Part shown: in pieces, positions 56,560-64,000 of the stretch
Layout of the letters: each line of letters begins with the position of its first letter
Position numbering within the stretch: position 1 is the stretch's first letter
Source of the DNA: Fagopyrum homotropicum
Taxonomy: Eukaryota; Streptophyta; Magnoliopsida; Caryophyllales; Polygonaceae
Assembly (NCBI GenBank): GCA_033239125.1
Contig: BSWB01000001.1
Location: forward strand, 9,436,501-9,500,500
Length of the DNA: 64,000 nt
Reading direction: 5' to 3'
Position numbers and translations under genes: made by a program
Notes under the pieces: model-generated
Databases searched by the model: none
What the model was told of the DNA's origin: nothing
What the model saw: only the letters and a program-made list of their open reading frames with translations

Positions 56560-56856
56560 CTACCTCGGTCGAAGTAGAATCTGGTCCCGAATGGCTGCAA
56601 TCTCAGCTTCGATTGCTGCAGTCCTGGCATGATTCTCTTCTTTCTCTTGCCTTAGCTCTTCTTTACTGAGACGTAGCAGCTCCTGCGTCTCTCTCAATTG
56701 GGCCGCAAGATCGTGATCGTCTTGTTGGGCCATCTTCGCTTCTCTTAAGCGTCGCTTGTATGTCTTTTCTGGTTCGGGATCGTAAGGAACGATTTCCTTC
56801 CCAGTGCGGGTTCTTCGCATGTACCTAAGAAAGAACCTGCAAAGATCGTCACTCAA
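56560..56856 (-). pseudogene. Athila-2 gag N-terminal part, separated by a stop
   Basis: In the same frame as the following polyprotein. It reads MSDDLCRFFLRYMRRTRTGK, then a coiled coil (LLRLSKEELRQEKEENHART), and ends LLRPR with a TAG at 56560-56562 where Athila-1 has a glutamate codon. This single stop is the only clear block in the Gag-protease-integrase frame. Translation could restart at 56487, which would drop the coiled coil. Confidence 0.85.
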
Positions 56857-56924
56857 GTAGAGTGGTTAGATGAAACGGGGCAAGCGCCCCAAGAGCAAAC
56901 CGTACCGGCTCGGTCTAGACCAAG

Positions 56925-56942
56925 TCCCCGGCAACGGCGCCA
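56925..56942 (-). other. Athila-2 primer binding site (tRNA-Asp)
   Basis: TGGCGCCGTTGCCGGGGA on the minus strand, 6 bp inside the 5' LTR. Confidence 0.88.
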
Positions 56943-56948
56943 AAAACT

Positions 56949-58695
56949 TGTTCGCTCCAAACGGTGTGTGCAAGCTTTAAATTTATAACCCTAGACTTAA
57001 GCTTAAAACAAGGATGCGAACCCGCAGTGTACGGGTCAATCGTAGTAAAAGCAAGAGAATTCCAGGGGTCGATCACAGGGACTCGGTGAAACAGAGTCAA
57101 TACGGTGTGCTAATGTTAATACTAACCACAAGAGTGGTTTAACACAATCAAAGATGAATAAGATGTCAAATAAAGCAAACATGCAATTCTAGGGATTAAG
57201 GCATCTAGTTGTGGTTCCAACTCAAGATCTGTAGATAAGCGGACAAAGCTGAGATTTTTGCGTGGGGAAGGTGTTTCTAAAGTGGAGTAGATCACCGGGT
57301 AAGTCTCACTACACACTAATCCTAAACCGTAACTCCTATTACCGGGTAAGTCTCAAGGAATTAAGATAAAGAACTATAACCTCAAACTAACACACCATCT
57401 AAGGGAATAGAATCAACCTTTACCGGGTAAGTCTCAGGCTAACTCACAAAGATGGGATGGAAGCACACTCAAACCCCAATAAAGGCTGAACCTTTATTAC
57501 CTACACTTATGATCGTTGGTATACAAACTAAGGAATTACCGGGTAAGTCTCATCCTAAGCTTGAATTGAACCAGGAAAGGTGTAATAAGAATAGGATTTG
57601 GCAAACTCTAACACTTAACTCTCAGTTTAAGGTCGGATAAGTCACCTCGGTCAGAAGAATTCCACCCCGGCCGAGATGTTCATCAACCGAACGAGATGCT
57701 TAGGGTTAAGGTTAAAGACTCGAACTTTCAGGATCCTACTGAAATCTAAGATTATTCTATCATTGTTTTTCCCACAACCTTCAGCCAATCACCCTAGAAT
57801 CACACAAGGAAATTAGCCACTCATCATCATTATGAAAGTATTAAATGTAAGGGAAGAAGGTGAATATTTGAACAAAGAAGAATTTAATGAAAAGACTTCA
57901 ATAACTGAATCAAATATCACAACAAGGCGTTCCTTGGATAATAATCCAAAAAGACAAGACAACAATTGAGGGAATTGAAGACAATCTTACAAAACCCTTC
58001 AATAAAGCTATAAAAGCTATGGACTTCAATCTTCCTTCAACCTTCAAAAAGGTTCTTCAACTCTCTCCCAAATTGGGGTATGCGGCTGCTGCGTCTTTTT
58101 CGGTGTAGGCGGATGTTCGTGTATGCGGCCTCCTGAATTGTGGGAAATCCGACCCTTTTTATAGGAAAATAACCCTCCAAAGATAATAAATCTTAAGAAG
58201 ATATTATCCCATAAATATAGGTAAAATATATATTCTGCATATCTCCTTCCTTCCAGAAGCCAAGCCCAGAAATATAAGATCACTTTCCAAATTTAAAAGA
58301 TCTCTTCCAAGAATAAAATATTCTCGCCGCGTCCTAGGTATTCACCTCGGTCGAGTCGGCGTCCCTGGATCACCTCGGTCGAGATGAATCTCTGGTCAAC
58401 CGAGGTGAGTCTCAACTGGATGTGAAATCTCTCGAATCTGCTCCAAAGTGGATCTTCAATCCATGGCTATGCTTCCTGGATGTAGCTCCAAATGACTCAT
58501 GACTCCTTTTGCTCCTTTTTGATGCAAAACGTACCATATTACCTGCAATTACAACGAAACTAGGTGTAGACCTCGATTCTCGCAAAGGTAGATGAAATGG
58601 TAGTAAAATCACATAATGTATATACAAACATACAGATTATGAAAGATAAAACGTCCAAACAAACCCCAAAAACTAGACTATAATTCATGCTATCA
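56949..58695 (-). repeat. Athila-2 5' LTR
   Basis: 1747 bp, one mismatch against the 3' LTR by eye. The TSD TTAAG follows at 58696-58700. Confidence 0.93.
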
Positions 58696-58700
58696 TTAAG

Positions 58701-58997
58701 TCATGATTTGGTGCATGGCTTGTGTTGGTAAGGTTCCATGAGTCCTCCTTAGCCCTTAGCTTGCATTCCAATGAGTCCGGAAGTGTGTCATCTCGAGGAA
58801 TGATCCTCGGATGTATCGATTAGGCTCTTAAATCTCCCAAAATACCTACAAAGCAAGCAAAAGTCCGAGTAGACGTCTATCTCGACAAAATACGTGATTT
58901 GAGTGCAAACGTCGTGAACTAATGCTAAACCATGCATGAATGAGCGGAAAATCTATCTAAATGAGTGTCTAAATTTATATCATAAATCGTGTTATCA
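58701..58997 (-). repeat. LARD-1 5' LTR, second part
   Basis: The remaining 297 bp after Athila-2. With 45925-47273 it makes 1646 bp, the same length as the left LTR. The TSD GCACT of LARD-1 follows at 58998-59002. Confidence 0.9.
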
Positions 58998-59002
58998 GCA
59001 CT

Positions 59003-59325
59003 CACACGTACAACCTCACTCGTGTATCTAAGCCTTTGTGATCGAATACTCTCTTATATTACATTACAAATACACAAACATCATTACATATTTATACTAA
59101 TGTATGTCGGTTGATTCACATGGCACAAAACAACCGACCTTCACATTCATCTAAGTAGATATTACAAGAGATAATTCTAGACTAATCTTGATTAAAAATA
59201 TTAAAAGTACTACCTTGATTAGACTAGTCTAATCTAGAGACTTCTAAGCTACTAACATCACTTTGCTCTTCTCTAGATACTTCCAATGCCCCACTTTTAA
59301 TTTGAAAATATTAATTATCCTAACA
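59003..59325 (-). repeat. Copia-4 5' LTR, second part
   Basis: The remaining 323 bp after LARD-1, making 390 bp with 41276-41342. The TSD TGAAG follows at 59326-59330. Confidence 0.9.
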
Positions 59326-59330
59326 TGAAG

Positions 59331-60095
59331 AAACCTATTAACACCTCTTCAGAGACTGCCCTCGAGTCAAGAACATGTGGTGCAAGCTTCAGGAGGGAAG
59401 GCATCAGGAGGGGTTTTTCACGTATCATTTCAACACCTGGATACGAGTTAATATTTGTAACTCAAATCATTTCGATAATATATGTCTCTGGAATGATGTG
59501 TTTGCAGTTAACATCTGGTGGACGTGGAAGTGGAGAAACTCTGAGATCTTCAATAACGATGCCTACAATGGGGAGAGGAGTAGGTATGTTTGTTACAAAA
59601 CTCAGGAACATATTTGAGCTTGGAGATCACGTACTCTGAACCCATGTAAAGCAGCAGGCCATAGTGCCCAGATCAGATGGGAAAAGCTGTGTGAAGGTTT
59701 CGTGAAGATCAATGTTGATGGTGCGGTTAGAGAAGATGGGAACGCCACAACCGCGGGTGTTATTAGGAATTGGAGATCACGTACTCTGTACGGTGCCCAC
59801 TGCTGAGCTTTGGGGAGTGCTACAACTCGTATCTATGCTTCTAGTGAAAGACATTCCCCGATGTCACCCCCTTGCTAGTTTGGTTTTTCAATGCCAAGAC
59901 TTAATCAAAAGAGACTGGACTATCCAACTTTGTCATGTCTACTGCGAGGCGAATAACGTCGTGGATGCCCTTGCTTCCTTGGCTTTTAGTTTTTCCCTAG
60001 GCTTACATGTATTGTCTGACCTGCCTGAGGGTATTATAAACTGGATTTTACATGATGTAAGGGGTCGGGCTATCCCCCGCTTGATGACTACTTAA
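59331..60095 (+). pseudogene. LINE-A ORF2 C-terminus: end of zf-RVT and RNase H
   Basis: After the Copia-4 TSD the ORF2 sequence resumes in several frames (GFFTYHFNTWIRVNICN, AVNIWWTWKWRNSEIFNN). RNase H of the RVT_3 type starts with GFVKINVDGAVREDGN and GVIRN. Its middle is missing and replaced by a 19-bp copy of upstream sequence. The end keeps TAELWGVLQL, ANNVVDALASLAF and GLHVLSDLPEGI, ending at 60095. Confidence 0.75.
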
Positions 60096-60169
60096 CCTTG
60101 TTTTTAAATAATAATAAAGTGCGACTAGATGCGCCGGAGACCACTGACTCTCCTTCCCACCAAATAAAA
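60096..60169 (+). other. LINE-A 3' untranslated end
   Basis: A short 3' tail with AATAATAATAAAG, ending CCCACCAAATAAAAA directly before the right TSD. This is a weak A-rich tail, as expected for an old LINE. Confidence 0.7.
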
Positions 60170-60184
60170 ATATTGGGTTGCTAA
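60170..60184. repeat. 15-bp target-site duplication of LINE-A, right copy
   Basis: ATATTGGGTTGCTAA, identical to 93-107. Confidence 0.9.
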
Positions 60185-60665
60185 TGAAGAAGGGTGGTAT
60201 TGCACTAAGTCTACTATGAAAATGATCAAAAAACGGAAATTGGGTGTCACAGCAGACAAAACCTGGATATGGGAGATCAACATTATGCCGAAAATCAAAA
60301 ACTTCCTTTGAAAATTGGCCCTGGATGGCATACCAATAAAATAAAAATATAGACAAACAACAAATTCTAATTATGATGCAGTGTGAATTTTGCAATGATC
60401 ATGCTGAAAGTGTAAAACATTTGTTCTTTGAGTGCCCTTACACTATACAAAACATTGATAACAATTAATTTCATCGAAATTACAAGGCTATGGTACGAAA
60501 AATATAAAAGTTAAAGATATTCACCTCGATCTTAAAGGAAAAATTGACTCATCGGAACTAAGACAAATAGTGGTGAAATGGTGGAACGTCTGGATAGTAA
60601 GGAGCCAAGTTGTATTCAACAAAAAAAAAAGGAAACACAAAATCTGAAACAAGTGGCGGTAAATC
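60185..60665 (+). pseudogene. LINE-B ORF2 C-terminal relic, right part
   Basis: It continues the frame from 1-107: NEEGWYCTKSTMKMI, then TWIWEINIMPKIKNFL, a stop in place of tryptophan, then KLALDGIPIK. This is the zf-RVT pattern 'W.W....P.KI..FLW'. Later, CEFCNDHAESVKHLFFECPY (about 60382-60440) is the zf-RVT cysteine/histidine part, and VKWWNVWIVRSQVVFNKKK starts the linker to RNase H. Stops and shifts are frequent. Confidence 0.7.
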
Positions 60666-60767
60666 AAATCAATGAGTAGACGAGCATTCTTATTTCTTCT
60701 CTCAATAAGTAAATAAAAGATTGTGTAAAAGGTAGAATTCGAACTCTCGACAAGTTGTCCCAACCTT

Positions 60768-61305
60768 CCACCCTTATACCAATTGGACTAATTAAATTTT
60801 GTGTACTCATTTGATGATACACAATATTAATACACAATTTCAATTACACAATATTAATACATAATTTCAAATACACAATGTTAATAAATAAAAGACTTGT
60901 GTAATCAAACCTTGTGTAAATTACTCGAGCATACATAATGTACATACTAACGTGTGATATGGACAAAGAATACACTTTATTTCTAAAATTTAACCGTTAT
61001 GTACACATTTCCAATTAATATGTATTTATCACGCAATCACAAACAAAACTCGACACATTAATATGTACATATGTATACATATTTCATACTCAACAAGTAT
61101 TGATTACTGCACGTACATATTATTCAGGAAAGAAATTCAGTGAAAGGTATTTCGTACACAAGCTTTTTAGTTACACGTCTTTTATTTATTAACATTGTGT
61201 GTTTGAAATTATGTATTAATATTGTGTAATTGAAACTGTGTACTAATATTATGTATCATCAAAAGAATATACAAAGTTTAATTAGTCCAACTGATATAAG
61301 GGTGG
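60768..61305. mobile_element. Foldback/MITE-like element with 135-bp inverted arms
   Basis: The left arm 60768-60904 (CCACCCTTATACCAATTGGAC...AAAAGACTTGTGTAA) and right arm 61171-61305 are near-perfect reverse complements with a few changes and a 2-bp indel. The loop is about 266 bp and has no open frame. No clear TSD was found. The outer end, TTAGTCCAATTGGTATAAGGG on the minus strand, followed by GAGTTCGAATTC at 60736-60747, looks slightly tRNA-like, so a SINE origin of the outer part is possible. Confidence 0.65.
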
Positions 61306-61870
61306 GTGGGTGTTTGGGGCAGCTCAAACAATATCTTTTATAAAAAGGTACAATTATTATCTCTTTTCATATTTTACGTAGGAGCAAAAATTTTTAAATA
61401 ACTAATTAGAAAAATAATTAACTTTAGATAGGAGAAAAGATTGACTTATATGACAATATCTTTTATAATTATCTATTTAATCTTTTTCATAATAATTTAG
61501 GGTGCCTACTTTATTAATAGAAAACAAAAGATATCTACTTTATACACAAAAATACATAAACTACCTACTTAAGCAACTTATCCAACTAATTACTTATGTT
61601 ACAATCGGGGATGACGACCCTACAAAGCTCCTTACCAATTTTACATTCCAATGGTATCACTAAGTACAAATGAAATGAAACTCTCTAAACCCCTTACAAT
61701 GAAAAAAAAAAAAAGAATTACTAAAGCCTTTTTTATCTATGATACAAACTAGTTTCTATATTTTTTTCATAAATTTATAAATTTTAAAATAATTAATTAA
61801 AGGGACATAAGGAAAAAACGTAAAAATAAAAACCCTTTAAACTTCACGATTAAGATTTATGCGTAACCCT
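61306..61870. other. AT-rich intergenic sequence
   Basis: No gene or clear repeat family is seen, only A/T runs and short low-complexity tracts (for example an A run near 61703). Confidence 0.6.
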
Positions 61871-62100
61871 AAAACCCAGACAACAAACTAAAATCGACGA
61901 GCCCCAGGCGGTCCCAGCATCTCCTTCCCCGAGCACCGTCGCCTTCCGCGTAGCCTGCCCGTTCTCCACCGTTGCAGAGAACCTGGTTTTACAGGAGAGG
62001 TTGTCGCGGTATCTAAACGGTTGAAGGAGATGGTTGACTCGACCAGGGAGATTCAGAGGTTACGCGCCTCCAGAAGTAACTTCTGGCTCTTCAGTAAAAA
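61871..62100 (+). pseudogene. GC-rich gene-like relic, unassigned
   Basis: It stands out by base composition from the AT-rich flanks. One frame reads SPSTVAFRVACPFSTVAENL and another VVAVSKRLKEMVDSTREIQR. The first faintly recalls the start of a KH RNA-binding domain ('FR.LCP.S..G'), but the match is too weak to assign. No full gene is present. Confidence 0.25.
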
Positions 62101-62400
62101 TTGATTATATATAAATGGAATAAATCAGTTGTGGGTCTACCTAATAAACTTTTGTTAAATTGTGTGTTGTAAGTCAACGAAGTTGGACTAATATGTAGTA
62201 GCGACAAACATTCCTCAGTATTATAAAGCACCAGAAGAGTACGTTGTTAGTCAATTTTTTTAAAGGATACTTGTAAGTCAACGAAGTTGGACTAATCTAG
62301 AGCAAAACAATCAATGTGAATAAATCAGTTATGGGTCTACCTAATAAACTTTTGTTTTTTTTGTTGTTGAAAGAGTTTGCTTAATAATTGATTATATATA
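62101..62400. repeat. Local direct repeats
   Basis: A 38-bp unit (AATAAATCAGTTGTGGGTCT...) is at 62119-62156 and 62319-62356, and a 24-bp unit (GTAAGTCAACGAAGTTGGAC...) at 62169-62192 and 62273-62296. The order A-B-B-A in direct orientation implies stepwise local duplication. No coding sequence is seen. Confidence 0.7.
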
Positions 62401-62612
62401 AACGAAATATTAGTATTGAGTTTCCGGTTAGTTAAAGGACCAAAATAAAAACCGTAAAGAAAAAAGGAAATACAATGAAAATAATTATACTATTTTTATG
62501 TATTAAAAGATTTCTAAAATTCTATTTAAGCCACTAAACAATTATAAATTTTTATTGATTCAATAATATTTTATTTATAAAAACAAATTCTAGCAATTCC
62601 GAACCGGCCTGA

Positions 62613-63093
62613 ATGATTATGAACACACTCGCTATATTTGCCTTTGTTATTTTGCTTCTATATGTTAATTTTGTTATAGGTTACCTACAAGTTTGTACTC
62701 CAAGGCAAATCTACTCTCCTCTCTCTCTCTCTCTCTCAAATTGCCAACAATCTGTTTGGAGAAACATGCACTCTCCATATTCCAATTGAGATTAGCCTTT
62801 TACAAAGTCTTCGAGAACTAGTTCTTGAAAGTAATCACTTTTCAAGCTCAATTCCGGTTGATATATCTAATATGAAGAATTTAAAATATTTAGATCTATC
62901 ATTAAATAAGTTGATGGGAGAAATACCTACTTCGCTAGAAAAACTTCATCTCTTGTCGCATTTTGAGATCAATAATCTCAAAGGCCCGGAACCAACTTGT
63001 GGCCAATTCGCTATTTTGGACGTGTCTAGCTTTGAAGGCAATCCAAGCTTGTGTGGCGAGCTCTTGCATCAACCACGAGATTACATGTGTTAG
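62613..63093 (+). pseudogene. Collapsed LRR receptor-like pseudogene
   Basis: The start (MIMNTLAIFAFVILLLYVNF, then YLQVC) matches the signal peptide and first cysteine of the gene at 63488. It then passes through a (CT)n tract (about 62718-62742) straight into late LRRs in another frame (LRELVLESNHFSSSIPVDIS, LKYLDLSLNKLMGEIPTSLE). The usual PSKR/PSY1R-type end follows: CGQFAILDVSSFEGNPSLCG. Most LRRs and any membrane segment or kinase are missing. It is a decayed tandem paralogue. Confidence 0.75.
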
Positions 63094-63417
63094 ATTATTT
63101 TTTAGACATTTTCATATAATCAAGAGCTGTACTTTTTACCATTTTTGGATTTTAACTTTGATCCATTTGATAAAAATGAAATAGGCAATTCTGTGTACGT
63201 ACGAGATCTAATATGTGTGTATGAAGTGGTTGGCCTCACGATCTACTCTCTTACCTACCATTTGCATAGACTTATGTGGATTCAAAGTCACCATGCTACA
63301 TTTCCTCATTTTAAACAATTAGTCCATTTTCACGGCGCCTTATTTGAACGCAATATGGATACAACAATTAAAACAAACAATGCAAATCAACAAAGACCCA
63401 TCTTCCATAATCCATAC
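63094..63417. other. Intergenic region upstream of the LRR gene
   Basis: No gene is recognised. An open stretch of about 100 codons at 63145-63456 has no domain and overlaps the promoter of the next gene, so I do not call it. Confidence 0.5.
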
Positions 63418-63426
63418 TATATAAAG
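63418..63426 (+). promoter_or_regulatory. TATA box of the LRR receptor-like gene
   Basis: TATATAAAG lies 70 bp before the ATG at 63488. This gives an expected transcript start near 63450 and a 5' leader of about 40 bases. It is the clearest host promoter in the window. Confidence 0.6.
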
Positions 63427-63487
63427 GGAGTCTTAATATTTGATGATACTCAATAAAGCCGTTTTCCATACTCACTACAACAAAACA

Positions 63488-64000
63488 ATGCATCTTTTCT
63501 CGATCCATTCCTCAATAAACTTTGTCGGTGTTCTTTTGCTTCTATATGTCAAACTAGTATTGTGTTACCAACAAGTTTGTAACCATCAAGATCAATCGGC
63601 CCTCCTCACTTTCTTCGCTTCAATTCAAACTTCTTCTTCTCCGCCACTCAACTGGTCAACTTCTGTAAGTTGTTGTCAATGGGAAGGGGTACACTGCAAT
63701 GCTAAAGGTAGGGTTAAACATTTAAAGTTGCCTTCACGAGGCCTAGAAGGAAACTTTACTCTACCTCTCGGGAGCTTTGCTAACCTTACCTATCTTAATC
63801 TCTCTGATAATTCTCTTTCCGGACCTATACCATGGTTCTTATGTTCGAGTTCATCACTTGAAACCCTAGATTTATCTTATAATCATTTTAGTGGTCCCAT
63901 TTCTTCCGAAATAGGTGGATGCTCGAAGCTCAAAGTCCTTCGAGCAAGCTCTAACTCCCTATTAGGGTCTATTCCAAATTCTATCTTCGGATTAAGGAAA
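63488..64000 (+). CDS. LRR receptor-like protein, PSY1R/PSKR-like, 5' part
   Basis: The frame is open for 171 codons to the window end. Residues 1-26 form a signal peptide (hydrophobic core VGVLLLLYVKLVLC). The LRR N-terminal cap has CNHQDQSALLTFFASIQ and SVSCCQWEGVHC. Leucine-rich repeats follow (LTYLNLSDNSLSGPIPWFLC, LETLDLSYNHFSGPISSEIG, LKVLRASSNSLLGSIP). The pattern is close to tyrosine-sulfated peptide receptors such as PSY1R or related receptor-like proteins at the plasma membrane. Whether it ends in a kinase cannot be seen. No lesion is visible. Confidence 0.8.
   Translation, partial: MHLFSIHSSINFVGVLLLLYVKLVLCYQQVCNHQDQSALLTFFASIQTSSSPPLNWSTSVSCCQWEGVHCNAKGRVKHLKLPSRGLEGNFTLPLGSFANLTYLNLSDNSLSGPIPWFLCSSSSLETLDLSYNHFSGPISSEIGGCSKLKVLRASSNSLLGSIPNSIFGLRK

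Larger units (their letters stand above)
47274..58695 (-). mobile_element. Athila-2: Ty3/gypsy element with integrase but no RT/RNase H
   Basis: Two 1747-bp LTRs (47274-49020, 56949-58695) differ at one position by eye (GGTATTCGCC versus GGTATTCACC). Ends are TG...CA and the TSD TTAAG (47269-47273, 58696-58700) is exact. It is close to Athila-1. Gag, protease and integrase share one open frame, with RT and RNase H missing, and an intact Athila ORF-1-family gene lies downstream. The only clear coding lesion is a TAG at 56560-56562 in gag. It is the youngest insertion here. Confidence 0.95.
41343..58997 (-). mobile_element. LARD-1: non-autonomous Athila-like element with one novel ORF
   Basis: Its 1646-bp LTRs are 41343-42988 and 45925-47273 plus 58701-58997, the right one split by Athila-2; about 11 mismatches (0.7%). 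Ends are TG...CA on the minus strand and the TSD GCACT (41338-41342, 58998-59002) is exact. The primer site is tRNA-Asp. The 2.9-kb interior has no normal gag or pol, only one 410-codon frame. It shares the 3' noncoding block, both hairpins and the LTR motif with the Athila elements. Confidence 0.9.
39476..59325 (-). mobile_element. Copia-4: gag-only non-autonomous copia element (TR-GAG-like)
   Basis: Its 390-bp LTRs are 39476-39865 and 41276-41342 plus 59003-59325, the right one split by LARD-1; about six mismatches (1.5%). Ends are TG...CA and the TSD TGAAG (39471-39475, 59326-59330) is exact. Its own length is only 2.19 kb. The 1.4-kb interior has gag and a protease-like start but no integrase, RT or RNase H. 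That is the layout of non-autonomous elements called TR-GAG. Confidence 0.9.
108..60169 (+). mobile_element. LINE-A: L1-type LINE split by four copia-type elements
   Basis: With the nested insertions removed, about 6.1 kb remain, the expected length of a full plant L1. Domains occur in the right order: ORF1 with DUF4283 and a CCHC knuckle, then ORF2 with an endonuclease, reverse transcriptase with FADD, zf-RVT and RNase H. It is bounded by a perfect 15-bp TSD and ends in an A-rich tail (CAAATAAAAA). Four copia-type elements sit at 845, 6491, 12562 and 39476, and each TSD rejoins LINE coding sequence. Several stops and frameshifts show it is dead. Confidence 0.9.

Noticed and set aside
60721..60800. 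Functional tRNA gene
   Set aside because: Only weak A- and B-box similarity on the minus strand; no acceptor stem or cloverleaf can be formed.
1..64000. CRISPR arrays, bacterial operons, rRNA genes
   Set aside because: Nothing of this kind is present. The repeated LTR motifs are too few and too irregularly spaced for a CRISPR array, and the whole window is plant nuclear in character.

Overview
The window is plant nuclear DNA, probably from a dicot. The evidence is L1-type LINEs, Ty1/copia elements with initiator-tRNA(Met) primer sites, Athila-type Ty3/gypsy elements with tRNA(Asp) primer sites, a CACTA DNA transposon, and a PSY1R-like leucine-rich-repeat receptor gene at the right edge. I cannot name the species. 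About 94% of the window (positions 108-60169) is one nested transposon stack whose layers can be separated by exact target-site duplications (TSDs).

Layers, oldest to youngest. Level 0: an old LINE relic (LINE-B; 1-107 and 60185-60665), split by level 1. Level 1: a near full-length L1-type LINE (LINE-A; 108-60169, about 6.1 kb of its own sequence) with a perfect 15-bp TSD. Level 2: four copia-type elements, each with a perfect 5-bp TSD in LINE-A: Copia-1 (845-5682, minus), Copia-2 (6491-11370, plus), Copia-3 (12562-36969, plus) and Copia-4 (39476-59325, minus, gag-only). Level 3: a 7.6-kb CACTA element inside Copia-3 (15656-35190, TSD AAT), and a non-autonomous Athila-like element (LARD-1; 41343-58997, minus, TSD GCACT) inside the 5' LTR of Copia-4. 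Level 4: Athila-1 (18802-30713, plus, TSD ACGTT) inside the CACTA element, and Athila-2 (47274-58695, minus, TSD TTAAG) inside the 5' LTR of LARD-1.

The most notable observation is that the two Athila elements are complementary deletion derivatives. Athila-1 keeps Gag, protease, reverse transcriptase and RNase H but has lost integrase. Athila-2 has lost reverse transcriptase and RNase H, yet still joins Gag-protease to a full D,D35E integrase in one open frame of over 1250 codons, and its two 1747-bp LTRs differ at one position by eye. Athila-1, Athila-2 and LARD-1 share cis features: four copies per LTR of a GAGACTTACCCGGTAA motif, two small hairpins (one supported by covariation) and a conserved 3' noncoding block. 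Copia-2 and Copia-3 appear to have non-canonical LTR ends (TA...AA). The CACTA element carries intron-containing pieces of several host genes (RER1, a ferredoxin-like protein, a DUF248 methyltransferase and others), as expected of a Pack-CACTA.

Right of the stack lie a 540-bp foldback element, AT-rich sequence, a collapsed LRR receptor pseudogene, and the promoter and first 171 codons of an apparently intact PSY1R-like LRR protein gene that runs off the window. That gene is the only ordinary host gene that looks functional here. Most element frames are broken by stops or frameshifts, so they are annotated as pseudogenes. Mismatch counts and similarities were made by eye, without alignment software.
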